64,000 nt of DNA from Microstegium vimineum (lineage: Eukaryota; Streptophyta; Magnoliopsida; Poales; Poaceae), in assembly GCA_022036555.1 (NCBI GenBank), contig CM039120.1, positions 27,308,227 to 27,372,226 of the forward strand. The letters run 5' to 3'. Positions 1 through 11,200 of the stretch are shown one piece after another (the first letter of the stretch is position 1; each line of letters opens with the position of its first letter). Position numbers and translations under genes: made by a program. The notes under the pieces were generated by a model, which saw only the letters and a program-made list of their open reading frames with translations, was not told the origin of the DNA and searched no databases.

Positions 1-1
1 C

Positions 2-673
2 CTTAGGAGCCTTCACTATATTTTGAACAACTTCATTAGGGTAACTCTCAGTCCCAAGGACAATGCTACTGATCTTAATGGTTATATCACAAATGTTCTT
101 GCTCGGTTTCCCAATGGTGAGAGGTTCAGCATTCCCAGGTTTATTTGGGTTGAGCTTGCTACTGCTTTGGATGATGCTAGGAGGAGGCTACCTTATGCTC
201 CATATCTGCAGTTTATGATTGAGAGGGTCACTGGGATGAGATATCCCAAGGATTGTGAGCACACCATGTGTGTGATTAGGAAGACCAGAGGAGGTGCACC
301 ACCAACTACTACTCCACCAGTTCCACCTGCTACAGGTGGTGGCACTTATCACAGGCAGAGGGACATTCCTGAGAGTTCTCGTTCTCGCTCACGCTCACAT
401 GTCAGATCTAAGAGCGGGAGGAGGATGAAGAAGTTTCGAGAGTGGATCAAGGCCATCTTTACTACTTGCACCTATCAGGCCAGGATCACTTATGAGGAGC
501 AGGTTGCTAACAGGGAGGCTATCTTGGGATCTAGGGATATGGCCGGTCTTCCGCCGCTTCCACCAGTGGAGAGCCCACCTATTTTTCCTAACTTGCCACA
601 TCTGTCAACTTCTAGTGATGAGAATGATGATGATGAAGATAATGATGATGATGAGATCAGAGAGCAGGGTTAG
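2..673 (+). CDS. Partial downstream ORF of a SIRE/Maximus-type copia element
   Basis: The frame is open from the window edge, so the start lies upstream; the codon at 23 is TTG, not a real start. About 224 residues are visible. The first ~95 are globular (motifs YAPYLQFMIERVTG and YPKDCEHTMCVIRK), followed by a Pro/Thr/Gly linker, an Arg/Ser run (SRSRSRSHVRSKSGRR), and a very acidic Asp/Glu tail before the stop. Nothing looks like a signal peptide or membrane segment, so I would not call it an envelope protein. Position is the main argument: it lies upstream of repeated purine tracts and an LTR on the same strand, where SIRE/Maximus elements carry an extra ORF after pol. Similar proteins are known to me only as hypothetical retroelement-linked proteins of grasses. 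Function unknown. Confidence 0.6.
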   Translation, partial: LRSLHYILNNFIRVTLSPKDNATDLNGYITNVLARFPNGERFSIPRFIWVELATALDDARRRLPYAPYLQFMIERVTGMRYPKDCEHTMCVIRKTRGGAPPTTTPPVPPATGGGTYHRQRDIPESSRSRSRSHVRSKSGRRMKKFREWIKAIFTTCTYQARITYEEQVANREAILGSRDMAGLPPLPPVESPPIFPNLPHLSTSSDENDDDEDNDDDEIREQG

Positions 674-1484
674 TGAGACAATTCTTAGTGGGCTCCTTGT
701 GACCGTGTGTATGGCAGGAGGCCACGTCATTAGTAGCAGCAGCAGTAGGAGGATGAGGAGGAGATTGCAGGGCCCTCTATAGTTGTACCACCGCCTCGCC
801 GCTCAGCCCGTCAGCGCTTCACACAGACCACACACCGGGCTGGTCACGCCGTGATCTATAGCGATGATGAGGAGTGTTTGGTTCCCCTTCTCTTTTCTTC
901 TCTTTTTGGCGCTTGATGCTAAAGGGGGAGAAGTTAGGGGGGTCAAATCTTTTTGCTGCAGTTTGAGCTTCATGTCATATCCGCTGAGAGTTAGTTTGTT
1001 AGCTTGTGAGGTTGAGTGTCGCCGCAAAACTCTATTTTATGTAATAATACACTAGTTTGACTCTATTTATGTTGGATATGGACATGTACTTTTGGATTTC
1101 GATTTGGCTTGTCTTTTTTGTGTGTCTGAGTTCCTTTAGATCCTTTTTAACCTGTGTAGAAACCTTATTGTTACCTGACTATTATAGCTAGGGCTGTAGT
1201 GCCGCCCCTGCTACAATAGCCAGGGTTGAGTGCTTTTATTTGATATAAACTGTCATATGCATCACGTCTTATCCCGTGACACATATTTTGAGCACCCATA
1301 GCAAGCATGGATGTAGGGGGAGGCCCCAAATCACTTTGCATATGTGAAACTTGGTTTCTAATACCAAATTGAGAATTCAAAGCTCAATTCACATATTTAG
1401 GGGGAGTTCTCTACACCCATGACTTGTAAATCTCAGATTATTAATTATCTTTTGTAAGCTTGGATTGGGTTGTCATCAATCACC
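674..1484 (+). other. Non-coding spacer between ORF and 3' LTR with repeated purine tracts
   Basis: No convincing ORF. Purine tracts of the form aaagggggagaag (about 921) and tagggggag (about 1399) precede the final one at 1485. Several polypurine tracts between the last ORF and the LTR are characteristic of SIRE/Maximus elements. The rest is T-rich untranslated sequence. Confidence 0.6.
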
Positions 1485-1497
1485 AAAAAGGGGGAGA
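1485..1497 (+). other. Polypurine tract of the SIRE-type copia
   Basis: aaaaagggggaga directly precedes the LTR start (TGGAAGTG at 1499). It is the expected primer site for plus-strand DNA synthesis and fixes the left LTR boundary. Confidence 0.75.
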
Positions 1498-1498
1498 T

Positions 1499-2644
1499 TG
1501 GAAGTGCAATCAAGCCCTAAGTGGGTTTTGGTGTTGATGACCGCTTAATTTAAGAACTAATGAGATCTATCGAGATGACAAACATCTAATAACAAAAAGA
1601 GGAAGACATATAGAAGGTGGAGGTACTCCAATTATTATGGTGGCTTCTCTACTCATCAAAGGATTAAATTCATTTATGGTTTGAATTTGAGTATAGGTAT
1701 GTCATACAATTAAGGGGAATTCTAGTGCTGTTTGGTCAGATGTGAATCACATGCTCAAATCTCTATCTTAGACATGCACTCAGCTAGCTCAGTGTTCAGT
1801 CCAAAATTCAGATCCAGCCGACACACTGAGCTAGGGCGACAGTGCCGCCCTCTATTTCCAGCAGTTTTCCTTGACTATAAATACCCGCTGGAACGGTCTC
1901 CACCTCACTAGTTTTAGTACCCCTTTGTCTTCCTCCGAATTCGACCGTTATAAACAGAGCTCTCTCTCCCTCTCTCTCACTCCATTGTTGACCTTCCAAC
2001 CATAGATTCTTGAGGGAAAAGGTAGAAAAACACTCCTAGAGAGCGGATCTACTACTTCCCAAAGTCTAAGAGAGCTTGTGGTTCTCGTTTGGCCGGCGGT
2101 GCTACGGTTTGTTACCCTTGGAGCTTGCTCCTAGCCGGCTAGGCGTCGCCCTAGAGCTTGCCCCTCGCTTGTGGCAGCCTAGGGAGGTTTGTAATCGCTG
2201 TGTGAAGATAAGAGATTACCCCTCATCTCAAGGATTCACTTCCTTGACTTGAGATTGAGTTGGAGTTGCAAAGTTCCAAGCTTTTGTGGCACCTCAATAA
2301 CGTGGACTTAAGCAAGCCATGGTGGCGAGCTGAACCACGGGATAAATCATTGTGTCTTGTGTGCTGGTCCCCTAGGGTTTGTTTCTTGCAATATATCTTG
2401 TGATAGGGTTGTGTTGGTGATTCGAGGAAAGGAAGCATTTCTGTGGTAACCAGTCTTTGAACTGGTTCTTGTGTTGATTTTGCAGGGAAGGACTCACCTT
2501 GGTACCTAGTACCTCCCTGCCAAACCTTATCTCATTCTACTTATTATTCTTAGGCTGGCAGTGCCACCCTAGTGTTTGACATTTGCTTGAAGTGATTTTT
2601 GACAGGCCTATTCACCCCCACCCTCTAGGCTATTTACCCTTCCA
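1499..2644 (+). mobile_element. 3' LTR of SIRE/Maximus-type copia
   Basis: Starts TGGAAGTGCAATC after the polypurine tract and probably ends in TTCCA at 2644, shortly after the pyrimidine-rich motif cctattcaccccc and ccctctaggc that marks the end of SIRE-type LTRs. About 1.15 kb. A TATA box lies at 1876. The sequence to the right from about 2645 is already antisense Athila-type pol, so this end looks like an insertion junction. The last few bases of the boundary are inferred. Confidence 0.7.
1876..1883 (+). promoter_or_regulatory. TATA box in the SIRE-type LTR
   Basis: TATAAATA, preceded by ttgac and followed by cccgc, about 380 bp into the LTR. It would place the transcription start (U3/R boundary) near 1910. 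Confidence 0.55.
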
Positions 2645-2739
2645 GAGATCCTACACTAGTTTCTTCATATCTGCCCCTGGTGGGACATGGCTTGCAACCA
2701 TAAAGTTGACTATATTTGCTTACCAGGGGTTGGAGTCTG

Positions 2740-4086
2740 TTACCTTGAGGAGTGTGTCATCTCTGTGGAAATCGTTGATGGGCAAAATCTGTGCTTCTTT
2801 GAATAGCATTCTAGACAAATGATTGGCAACAGAATTTCTACTCCCTTTTTATCTTTTATTTCAATATCAAATTCTTGGAGTAGTAAAATCCATCTTATTA
2901 AGCGGGGTTTATCATCTTTCTTAGTGAGCAAGTATTTTAAAGTAGCATGATCGGTGTAGACAATTACTTTTGCTCCAACTAAGTAAGATCTAAACTTGTC
3001 TATAGCAAAAACCACGACCAACAACTCTTTTTCAGTTGTTGCGTAATTCAATTGTGGCCCTGGTAAGGTTTTGCTAGCATATGAAATTGCATGATGCTTC
3101 TTATCTTTGGTTTGGCCTAAAACCACACTGACGGCATAATCACTAGCATCACACATTATTTCAAAAGGAAGCGCCCAATCAAGGGGTTCAATGATTGGAG
3201 CTGTGATGAGTGCTTTCTTGAGATGGTATAAAGAATCTAAGCACTCATCGTTAAAGTCAAAGGGTGCGTCTTTGTCTAGCAGGCTTGTTAAAGGACGGAC
3301 AATTTGAGACAAATCTTGTATGCACCATTTATAAAAGCATGCGTGACCAAGGAAGCTACAGATTCCCTTGACATTCGTGGGCGGTGGAAGTTGTTCTATG
3401 ACTTCAATCTTAGCTCTATCCACTTCTATCCCACATTCGGACACTCTATGTCCTAGCACTATGCATTCGCAAACCATGAAGTGGCAGTTCTCCCAGTTTA
3501 GGACTAAGTGCTTTTCTTCACACCTTTGTAAGACTCTATCCAGATTCTCAAGACAATCATCGAAAGTCTTTCCATAGATAGAGAAGTCGTCCATGAAAAC
3601 TTCCATGATTTCTTCAATCATATCAGAAAAAATGGACATCATGCACCTTTGGAAATAAGTAGGAGCATTGCATAGGCCGAAAGACATTCGACTATATGCA
3701 TATGTTCCATAATGGCATGTCAAAGTGGTCTTACTTTGATCATCGGGGTGGATTGGTATTTGATGATATCCCGAATAACCATCAAGGAAACAAAAGAAAG
3801 AATGCTTTGCAAGCCATTCCAACATCTCATGGATGAAGGGTAACGAGAAGTGATCTTTCTTTGTAGCCTTATTAAGTTTTCGGTAATCTATACACATTCT
3901 CCAATCCGTGATGGTCCGTTGAGGAATCAACTCGTTCTTGTCATTTTGAACGACCGTCATACCTCCCTTCTTAGGCACTACATGCACAGGGCTAACCCAT
4001 TCGCTATGAGGAACATGGTAGATGATCCCTACGTGCAAGAGTTTCAAGACCTCCTTCTTTACTACTTCTCTCATCGCATTATTCAA
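2740..4086 (-). pseudogene. gypsy-1 pol fragment: reverse transcriptase and RNase H
   Basis: 448 codons open on the minus strand. RT motifs are in order: WRMCIDYRKLNK (~62), FCFLDGYSGYHQIPI (~95), MSFGLCNAPTYFQRCM (~133), the catalytic box FMDDFSIYGK (~164) and LGHRV (~212). RNase H follows (IMCDASDY ~310, LNYATTEKELL ~345, YTDHATLKYLL ~377). FCFLDGYSGY and FMDD are the Athila-clade form. The end of the ORF is degraded, and the integrase expected next is missing. It was part of the replication polyprotein, but this copy is a pseudogene since gag and protease upstream are split into several frames. Confidence 0.85.
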
Positions 4087-4092
4087 TCTATG

Positions 4093-5090
4093 CTAAGGTT
4101 CTCTAGGTGGAAGGACCTCAGGTTCTACGGGGATGCGATGTGTGCAAAGAGCGGGACTAATGCCCTTGAGATCTTGGAGAGAGTAGCCTAAGAATGATTG
4201 ATGCTTTTCTAAGATAGTAAGGAGCTTAAAGGACTCTTTAGGGGAGAGTTTGTCGCTTATGATCACAGGCGCCTCACGATCATTGTTTAGAGAGGCATAC
4301 TTTAAACCAGCTAGAAGGGGTTTAAGTTCTATAGAGGGTTTAGATGGGGGTTTGGATTTCTCTAGATCTATGGGTTCTTCTAGATCGTCTTCTTGGATGA
4401 AATCTTCAGCGTCTTCTTCTAGATTAGGATGAGATGATTCTAGAAGAGATGTAACCATCACTTCCTCTATGGGGTCATATTCTGGGAGTGATTCCGTCAT
4501 GTGTTTGTGGAGCTGGTTAGCTTGATACTTCTCCCAAGATGACCCTTTAGGCTTCCATGAAGAGATCCATCAAGAAATCTCATGAGTGGATGCCCAATTA
4601 ACAAGTCAAAGTCCTTTATATCAAATATGAAGAATTTTAAGAGGATATTGACTTTGTTAATTAGCGTAGGAATGGTTTGTGCGATCCCACAACTCTCAAT
4701 CAATTGTCCTGAAGGAAGCTTCAAGAACTTATTGGTTGGAGTTAGAGTTACCTCACCTAGGAGGGCATTAGCTAAAGATTTAGACATAACTTACTCCTAC
4801 GACGGATCGTAAAGAGAGTCTAAATTTTCTGTATTGATTTGACAAGGAATGGTTGTGGAGAAAGAAAGAATTTGAATTGGCTCGAATGAAGATTCGGCCT
4901 CTTCGAACCATTCATTGCTCATGATAGAAGCTAGTTGTTGAACCGTCTCCTGGTGGTAGGCTTCCTCTATGCGACAAGGAATGTGAAGGTTCGAAGCTTT
5001 TCGAGTAGAAGACTTCTTTTGCACAGATTGATTCAAGGCGTTTCCAAAATCGGAAAATAAATCAGTCTCGATATCAAAAGGGAATTCCAA
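4093..5090 (-). pseudogene. gypsy-1 protease and linker region, split
   Basis: Three abutting minus-strand ORFs (4500-4093, 4787-4497, 5090-4797) match the single uninterrupted stretch at about 13430-14450 of gypsy-2. They include MSKSLANALLGEV, the retropepsin C-terminal motif LLIGHPLMRFLDGS, an acidic linker (EDAEDFIQEDDLEEPIDLEKS) and the approach to RT (LKGISPALCTHRIP). The protease active-site segment is cut by a stop (SLYDPS then stop near 4797). The frames change between pieces, so this copy cannot make a polyprotein. Confidence 0.75.
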
Positions 5091-5862
5091 AGGTTGAATT
5101 TCTTCTTCCCTTAGTGGTTCAGGTTCGATAGAAAGATCTTGGGATTTAGAAGGAAGAGTTTCAGCTATCGAAGTTGTTTCTATTTTGGGGCTGGTTTTTG
5201 TTCTTCCGTGGGTCCTTCATCATATATGTTAGTATAGGGGGTGTTTTCAAGAATCTTCATAAGAAGACTCTTCCCTGCACTAACGGGTAACATAGGAAGG
5301 CTCCCCTGGCAGATATATCAATAAGTTGTGTGTAAATTTTGCTAAGACCGCCATAAAAGTGTTGTAACAATGTAGGCTCAGTTATAGCAAGATCAAGGTC
5401 GAATGATGATAGATCTAAAATACGGGCCCATGCCGCACCTAGAGATTCCTTCTCGTTTTGTTTAAAGGTTAGGATCTCTACTCGAAGACGAATCACACAG
5501 GGGATAGGGAAGAAAGCTAAGTAGAATTTGGATTGCAACTTTTCCCATTCCCCCTTTGCAATAGGTATGTGGTGAGCGTACCATCGTCTGGCTATTCCCG
5601 TCAAAGAGAACGGAAATAGCTTCCACTTAAGAGTACTTCACCTGATCCCATGGATGTGGACGCAAGAACAAAGTTGTTCAAAGTCACGTAGGTGAGTGTA
5701 AGGATTTTCATCTTCGTCCACAGAAAAAGGTTGTTCCTGAACCATCGCTATGAGACTTGGGCGAAGCTCATAACGAACGGCCAACACGGCCTAAGATGAA
5801 CTATGTGGCTCCAACCTAGCGCCCGTTGGAGCACCATATTCGAAAAGTGGTGTTTGATCCAT
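5091..5862 (-). pseudogene. gypsy-1 gag, broken
   Basis: The gag start is at 5862 (minus), reading MDQTPLFEYGAPTGA, as in gypsy-2. Codon 24 is TAG (5793-5791), the same stop at the same place as in gypsy-2. A further TGA follows GI-R near codon 75. The longest open piece (5604-5257) holds the gag core, with WEKLQSKFYLAFFPIP, AWARILDLSSFDLDLAITEPTLLQHFYGGL and RGAFLCYP. No CCHC knuckle is visible. Gag packages the element RNA into particles. Confidence 0.75.
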
Positions 5863-5937
5863 ATGTGTATCTGTGAAAGGATGAAATCAAACAAAGATAA
5901 AATATGACCAAAAGGTACTAGTTAAAACAACTATCGT

Positions 5938-5955
5938 TCCCCTGCAACGGCGCTA
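5938..5955 (-). other. Primer binding site of gypsy-1
   Basis: On the minus strand TAGCGCCGTTGCAGGGGA, two mismatches from the TGGCGCCGTTGCCGGGGA site complementary to tRNA-Asp used by Athila-type elements. It lies 7 bp inside the LTR end. Confidence 0.75.
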
Positions 5956-5962
5956 GAAAGCT

Positions 5963-6832
5963 TGTTGACACCAAAGGTGGCAAACGGAAAAAGACCGCAA
6001 GTGTACGGTTGTCAAGTGTAGCTTTCACCGGGAGTATTCGAGGTATCGTATTTTCCACAGGGAACGAGAAGTGAGTTAACTAGGAAGATGGATATGTCCT
6101 ATGATGGATCAAGGAAGACTATGATAATTGGGTTGAGAGGTTCGATATAGCTAAGATATCTAACAAAGTATAGCTGGTTATATTGGCTTTATCAGCCCTT
6201 CTCCTACAGGAGGTGATGGGATAGATCAGAAAAAGGGCAAAACTCTAACTGGACTGTGCCATCATGTTGTATTGAGGCTCTACCTTTGAAGAACTTATCT
6301 TACACACATGGTGGAATACGAAGACTAGATAGGGTTGTCACTTCCTACTAGCATCCATTGTGTGATAAGCGGTTTACAGAGGTAAGATTGAGCTTAGACA
6401 CCACATCTACACTTATCTTACTACTTTAATCTTGGCCTAATATTAAAACACTTCACTCAGAGCAAAGCGATGAACAAGCACAAAAAGTTGTATAACAGCT
6501 AAACTAGATTTAGAATACTAAATACTATAAAGAACTCGGAAGAAGTCACTTACAAGAGATGAACTTACAAGAGACTCGCATCCGCCGAGGAAGAACTCCC
6601 AAGAAGATTCTCGATAGGCCCGAGGCTTTCTCCAGAAGACTTCCTTCACTCTCCTCCAACAAGCATAGCACTACTAGAGAGCTCCGCTAAGGGACTAAGG
6701 AGTAGTGTTTCTCCAATGAGGCATGGATGATAAGGGAGCTCTAGGGGTCTATTTATAGCTAGAGGTGGAGTAGGGGCTACTCCGGTGCCACGTCAGCGAT
6801 CCGCGTCACCTTGATCAAGCACTGTAGGATCA
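5963..6832 (-). mobile_element. 5' LTR of gypsy-1
   Basis: In minus orientation it ends ...GTGTCAACA next to the PBS and contains the TATA region CTATAAATAGAC (around 6756), as in the gypsy-2 LTRs. Homology to those LTRs starts at TTTGATCCTAC near 6832, so the outer boundary is approximate. It matches one side of the LTR pair at 11683 and 32647. Confidence 0.7.
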
Positions 6833-7122
6833 AACTGAGGGACTGAGGGAATGGTGAGGTGAAGGTCAAGTAAAGACGGGTCGTGCCAAAGGAACAGGTG
6901 CGATGAAGGGTGGACGTGAGGCTTGGAATGAGGGACTGAAGGGCGGAAGGACTGGCTGCGGTAGTTGACACCTAGGGACATCAGCACAAGTGTACATGGA
7001 GAAGAGACCGTGTTGACTGAGTCAAGACGATGGTCGAGTGGGTCGAGCGGGCGCTCTGAAAGACTGGTGGCCGGCCAGTCGAGGATGGCGGTGTCATGCG
7101 TCAAGTGGCAGGGGACGAGTAT
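6833..7122 (+). mobile_element. Left fragment of LTR-X interrupted by the CACTA element
   Basis: The segment around 7021-7055 (gtcaagacga, then gggtcgagcgg) matches 58139-58172 in the LTR-like sequence at 57801-59240. The matching continuation after the break (gagcctcaaaatcaccgg) lies beyond the CACTA element at about 39033. So 6833-7122 and 39001-39140 are two halves of one older LTR-type repeat. The leftmost part near gypsy-1 is poorly conserved. Confidence 0.5.
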
Positions 7123-7312
7123 CACTAGTAGAAAAACTGTTTTTGCTGGCACCCCAAAACACACCACAGGCGGTTTTGGGTTTCTCGCCGCCTATGGTGT
7201 GTTTTGGCCCTCAACCACCTGTGGAGAGGGATTATCATAGGCGGTTGGCTATGCCAACCGCTAGTGTAAATAGCTCCATTTACACTGGCAGTTGGCTTAT
7301 GTCAACCGCCTG
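7123..7312 (+). repeat. CACTA left terminal and subterminal repeats
   Basis: After the terminal CACTAGTAG come several GGCGGTT/AACCGCC motifs. 7238-7310 forms an imperfect hairpin: ggcggttggctatgccaacc, then agtgtaaatag, pairs with ccatttacactgg...tcaaccgcc. Such subterminal motifs are where the element's own DNA-binding protein acts in En/Spm-type elements. The same core motif recurs at the right end (38775-38900). Confidence 0.75.
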
Positions 7313-7314
7313 CC

Positions 7315-7322
7315 TATATAAA
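7315..7322 (+). promoter_or_regulatory. TATA box of the CACTA transposase gene
   Basis: TATATAAA directly follows the left subterminal hairpin, and a pyrimidine-rich leader (ccccactctcttcttcc) begins about 20 bp downstream. The position fits transcription of the TNP2 gene from the terminal region. Confidence 0.55.
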
Positions 7323-7344
7323 CAACCCTCCCGACCCCCACTCT

Positions 7345-8235
7345 CTTCTTCCTCCCGACCAGCTACAGTTCTAGCTGCCACTTTCCATTGGAGGCGATTT
7401 TGGAGGTTCAGATTTTTCAAAATACAAGGGGGGAGGTTTTGATCTTCATTTTTTGGAAGGAGATTAGTTTAAAAGGTTAGTTTACGTCCCTTTTGCCTCA
7501 TTTAGCTCATTTTTGCTCAATTGGAGCCACATTTTGGATCTAGGGTTTCACCATGAGTGGGCTATTTTCTTTGTTTCTTCGAGTGAGGTTGATTAAATTA
7601 TATAATATCTCTCCTATCTCCTTTTTCATGCTTGCTTTTTAATTTAGTTTATGCTAGATATATTTACTTGTTTTCATGAATCAATGTTGTGTTAAATAGA
7701 ATTTATAAATAGAGGGAAGTGTAATTTTTTTGTTAGTTTTTTTAATTATTGTACTTAGGTTTTTTTTATGTTTTTTTCTCAATTTATTTCATCCACTATA
7801 TGCACTTATGTTTCATTAATTTTGTGTTTTTAATAATGATACTTATGTTTTTTAATTTAATTATGATACTTATGATACTTTAATAACTAGCTAAATAATC
7901 CCTAGCTAGACCCTAGCTAATAATCACTAGGTAAATCATAATTCCTTAGGTAAATAATCCAGTTACCCTAGCTAATAATCCCTAGCTAAGGTAGATCCTC
8001 TCTACACTTCATTTACACAGACAAGGGGGCATTTTTATTTGAGGACTGTTGGAAGGAGGTGATTTTGGAGAGCCACATTTATCAAAATACAAGGGGGAAG
8101 GTTTTGATCTTCATTTCTTGGAAGGAGATTGCTCAGAAAGGTCAGTTTTAATCCATTTTCTTCAAGTGATCAGGTTTATTAAGATGGTTACTTAATATTT
8201 GTCGTTCCTCCCTTTTGAAAGTCAGGTATTGATCG
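7345..8235 (+). other. CACTA 5' leader with a probable intron
   Basis: No sustained ORF. The middle (7500-8030) is T-rich and low in GC, like a leader intron. It is bracketed by two copies of a ~95-bp direct repeat (7386-7485 and 8048-8145; shared words caaaatacaaggggg and ggttttgatcttcat), the second just before the transposase start. Exact splice sites were not resolved. Confidence 0.5.
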
Positions 8236-11200
8236 ATGAAGAGGTCATCCTGGATGTATAATTTGCCAAGGCTAGATGAATCATACATACCCGAGGTTCA
8301 TAAGTTTATTGATGCCGCTAAGAACCATGCTTGGAGAACAAAGAAGACGCACATACATACCCGAGGTTCATAAGTTTATTGAATGTGAGAGTATTTGATG
8401 ACCATCAACAAATCCTTTCTCATCTTGTCCGCCGAGGATTTATGAAGGATTACTTGATTTGGAAAAAGCATGGAGAGGAGAGATTTGTGCCTTATACAAC
8501 TGTTAGCCGTGCAAATATGGACGCCGATGATCTAGATATGTTTGTTGACGGTGGGTTTCAGTTAGTACACGAGACATAACAACCTGTCACCGATGGTCCT
8601 GATCATGGTTTCGCTGGAGGAATTGAAGGCGTCGGAACTGATGTGATGCAAAATAATATGGCTGCAGAAGATGCAGAATTCCTGGAGGCAATGTTGTGTC
8701 GTCATGCAGAAGATCCATCAATGTTCTTCAAGAAAGGTATGGAGGCCCTGATGAAGGCAGCAAAAGAGCCTTTGTACAATGAGTCTAAGGGTTGCACCAA
8801 AGAGTTCACAACCTTGCGTTCGGTGCTAAAGTTGTTGGTATGCAAAGCTAGGTTTGGTATTTGTGATGCTGGCTTTGATGCATTCTTGAGTATTATCACA
8901 GACATGCTTCCTAAGGAAAACAAAGTGCCTGCTAACACGTACTATGCAAAGAAGCTAATCAGACCACTCACGATGGGTGTTGAGAAGATCCATGTTTGTA
9001 GAAATCACTTTATCCTATATCGATGTGACGAATATAAGGACATGGAGAGTTGTCCAATGTGTAATGCAAGTAGGTATAAAACGAATAAATACTACAAAGA
9101 GGAACACTGTGCTTCCTCGGTGGTGTGTAAAGGAAAGAAGCGAAAGAAGACCCAACAGAGTTCAAAACCCACGATCAAAGAAAAAGAAGAAGTAGACTAC
9201 TATGCGCTGAAAAAGATTCCTTCTTTGGTGATATGGTACCTGCCTGTGGTTGATTGATTGAGGTGTTTGTTTGCTAACCCAGAGGATTCCAAACTTATGA
9301 GCTAGCATGCTTCTAATGAGCACATCAAAGACGATGGGATGCTTCGGCACCCAGCCGATGGCAAGCAATGGATAGATTTCAATAACAACCACAAAGACTT
9401 TGCAAAGGAACAAAGAAATGTTTGGTTTGCACTGAGTACTGACGGAATGAATCTATTTGCTGAGAGGAGCAGCACGCACAACACATGGCCGGTGATCCTC
9501 ACCATCTACAACCTTCCGTCATGGTTGATGCAGAAGCAAAAGTATCTCATGCTAACCATCCTTATCTCTGGACCTACACAGCCTGGAGTTGACATGGATG
9601 TTTTCTTGGAGCCCTTAATAGAAGACATGAAGATATTGTGGGAAACAGGTGTTAAAATGTGGGATGAGTACCGCCAAGAATCATTCATGTGGAGAGCAAT
9701 TATCTTTGTTACCATCAACGATTACCCTGCTCTCTTCACATTATTAGGGCAGTTCAAGGGAAAGGTTGGTTTTGTGGTATGCATAGATGAAACCGATCAT
9801 GTGTCCCTTACTGCATCTAAGAAGATAGTGTACATGAGGCACAAACACTTCTTATTGAAAGGACACAGGTACCGCCAGAAGAAGATGGATAAGCACTTTG
9901 ATAATAACATTGAACTCCAGTCTACTGCCCCACTAGACAACAGTAAAGGCAAAAGAGTTTTCAACCTAGTCAGGAACCTTAAATTTGTTTTCGGGAAGAA
10001 GACAACAAACGGAAAACCAAGAAAGAATGTCAAACCAACTCCAAGGGCTACGTTCAAGAAGAAATCTATTTTCTTCGAGTATTTGTCATATTGGCATGAG
10101 TTAACGTACGCCATGCGATCGATGGTATGCACGTTCAGAAGAACATGTTTGAAAGACTAATTGGAACCTTGCTAGACATAAAGGGCAAGACAAAGGAAGG
10201 ACTAAAGTCACGTCTAGACATGGTACAGTTAGACATAAAAAAAGAACTACACCTTGTTCTTCAAGAAAATGGGAAGTACCATCTCTCGGCAGCAAGCTAC
10301 AACCTCAACAATGATGAGAAACATTCGATGTGTGTGTGGTTGAAGAATCTAAAGGTCCATCTGGATTCTACTGTAACATACGAAGTATTGTGTCAATGAA
10401 AGACCTTACACTCACCAACTACAACTCACATGATTGTCATACCATGCTGACTACTTTCCTCCCTATTGCCATCAGGGCTATAAATCCAGTGTGGATAAAG
10501 GTTGCAGTCACACGGTTGTGCTACTTCTTCAACAGGATCTCACAGAAGGTGATCGACTATGATGAGTTGACATCTCCTAAGGAATTTGCAGCGGAGACAG
10601 TGTCACAGTTCGAGATGTGTTTTCCTCTAGAATTCTTCGATTATGGTTCACCTTGTGGTGCACTTGGTTCCACAGATAGAGGCATTGGGTCCCATGTATT
10701 TGCATGAGATGTGGACGTATGAGCGTTTCATGTCAACACTTAATGTCTACGTATCAACTCGTGCTCGTCCTGAGGCGTCCATGGTAGAGGGGTACTTAAC
10801 CAAAGAGGCAATTGAGTCTAGTGGTCCATCCTGCAACAGCGTCCTAAAAGACCAGGATGCAATAGGTTTGCCTCCGTCAAGACATGATGGTAGGCTGAAT
10901 GGAAGAGGGAGGATGGGAAAGAAATCATTAGTCCCGCAAGATTACAATTCAGTCCTCAAGGCACATCACATCATCCTTCATCAACTCTCAATAATGGAGC
11001 CTTTCATCAAGCAACATATTGATGAGCTTCGCAAACAAAATCATGCGCACACAGATGAGTGGTTAATGAAGGAACACAAGAATAAGCTCACCTCATGGCT
11101 AAAGGAGCTTGACATTCTAGAGGGGGAAACAATTGAGTAACGCACCATTAAGGCGTTGGCTTCTGGACCATCACGCCAGGTCACAACATGGCAAAGCTAT

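Larger units (their letters stand above)
2645..6832 (-). mobile_element. Antisense Athila-type Ty3 element (gypsy-1), 5' part
   Basis: Read on the minus strand it runs 5' LTR (6832 to 5963), PBS, gag, protease region, RT and RNase H, and stops at about 2645 just after RNase H. Integrase and the 3' LTR are absent. It matches the + strand gypsy-2 element (11683-17104) throughout, and that homology continues up to about 2648, where the copia LTR begins. The simplest reading is that the SIRE-type copia inserted here and the rest of gypsy-1 lies left of the window. The reading frame is broken repeatedly. Confidence 0.85.

Noticed and set aside
2..673. Interpretation as a viral envelope gene
   Set aside because: No signal peptide, membrane segment or cleavage site; position alone does not make it an envelope protein.
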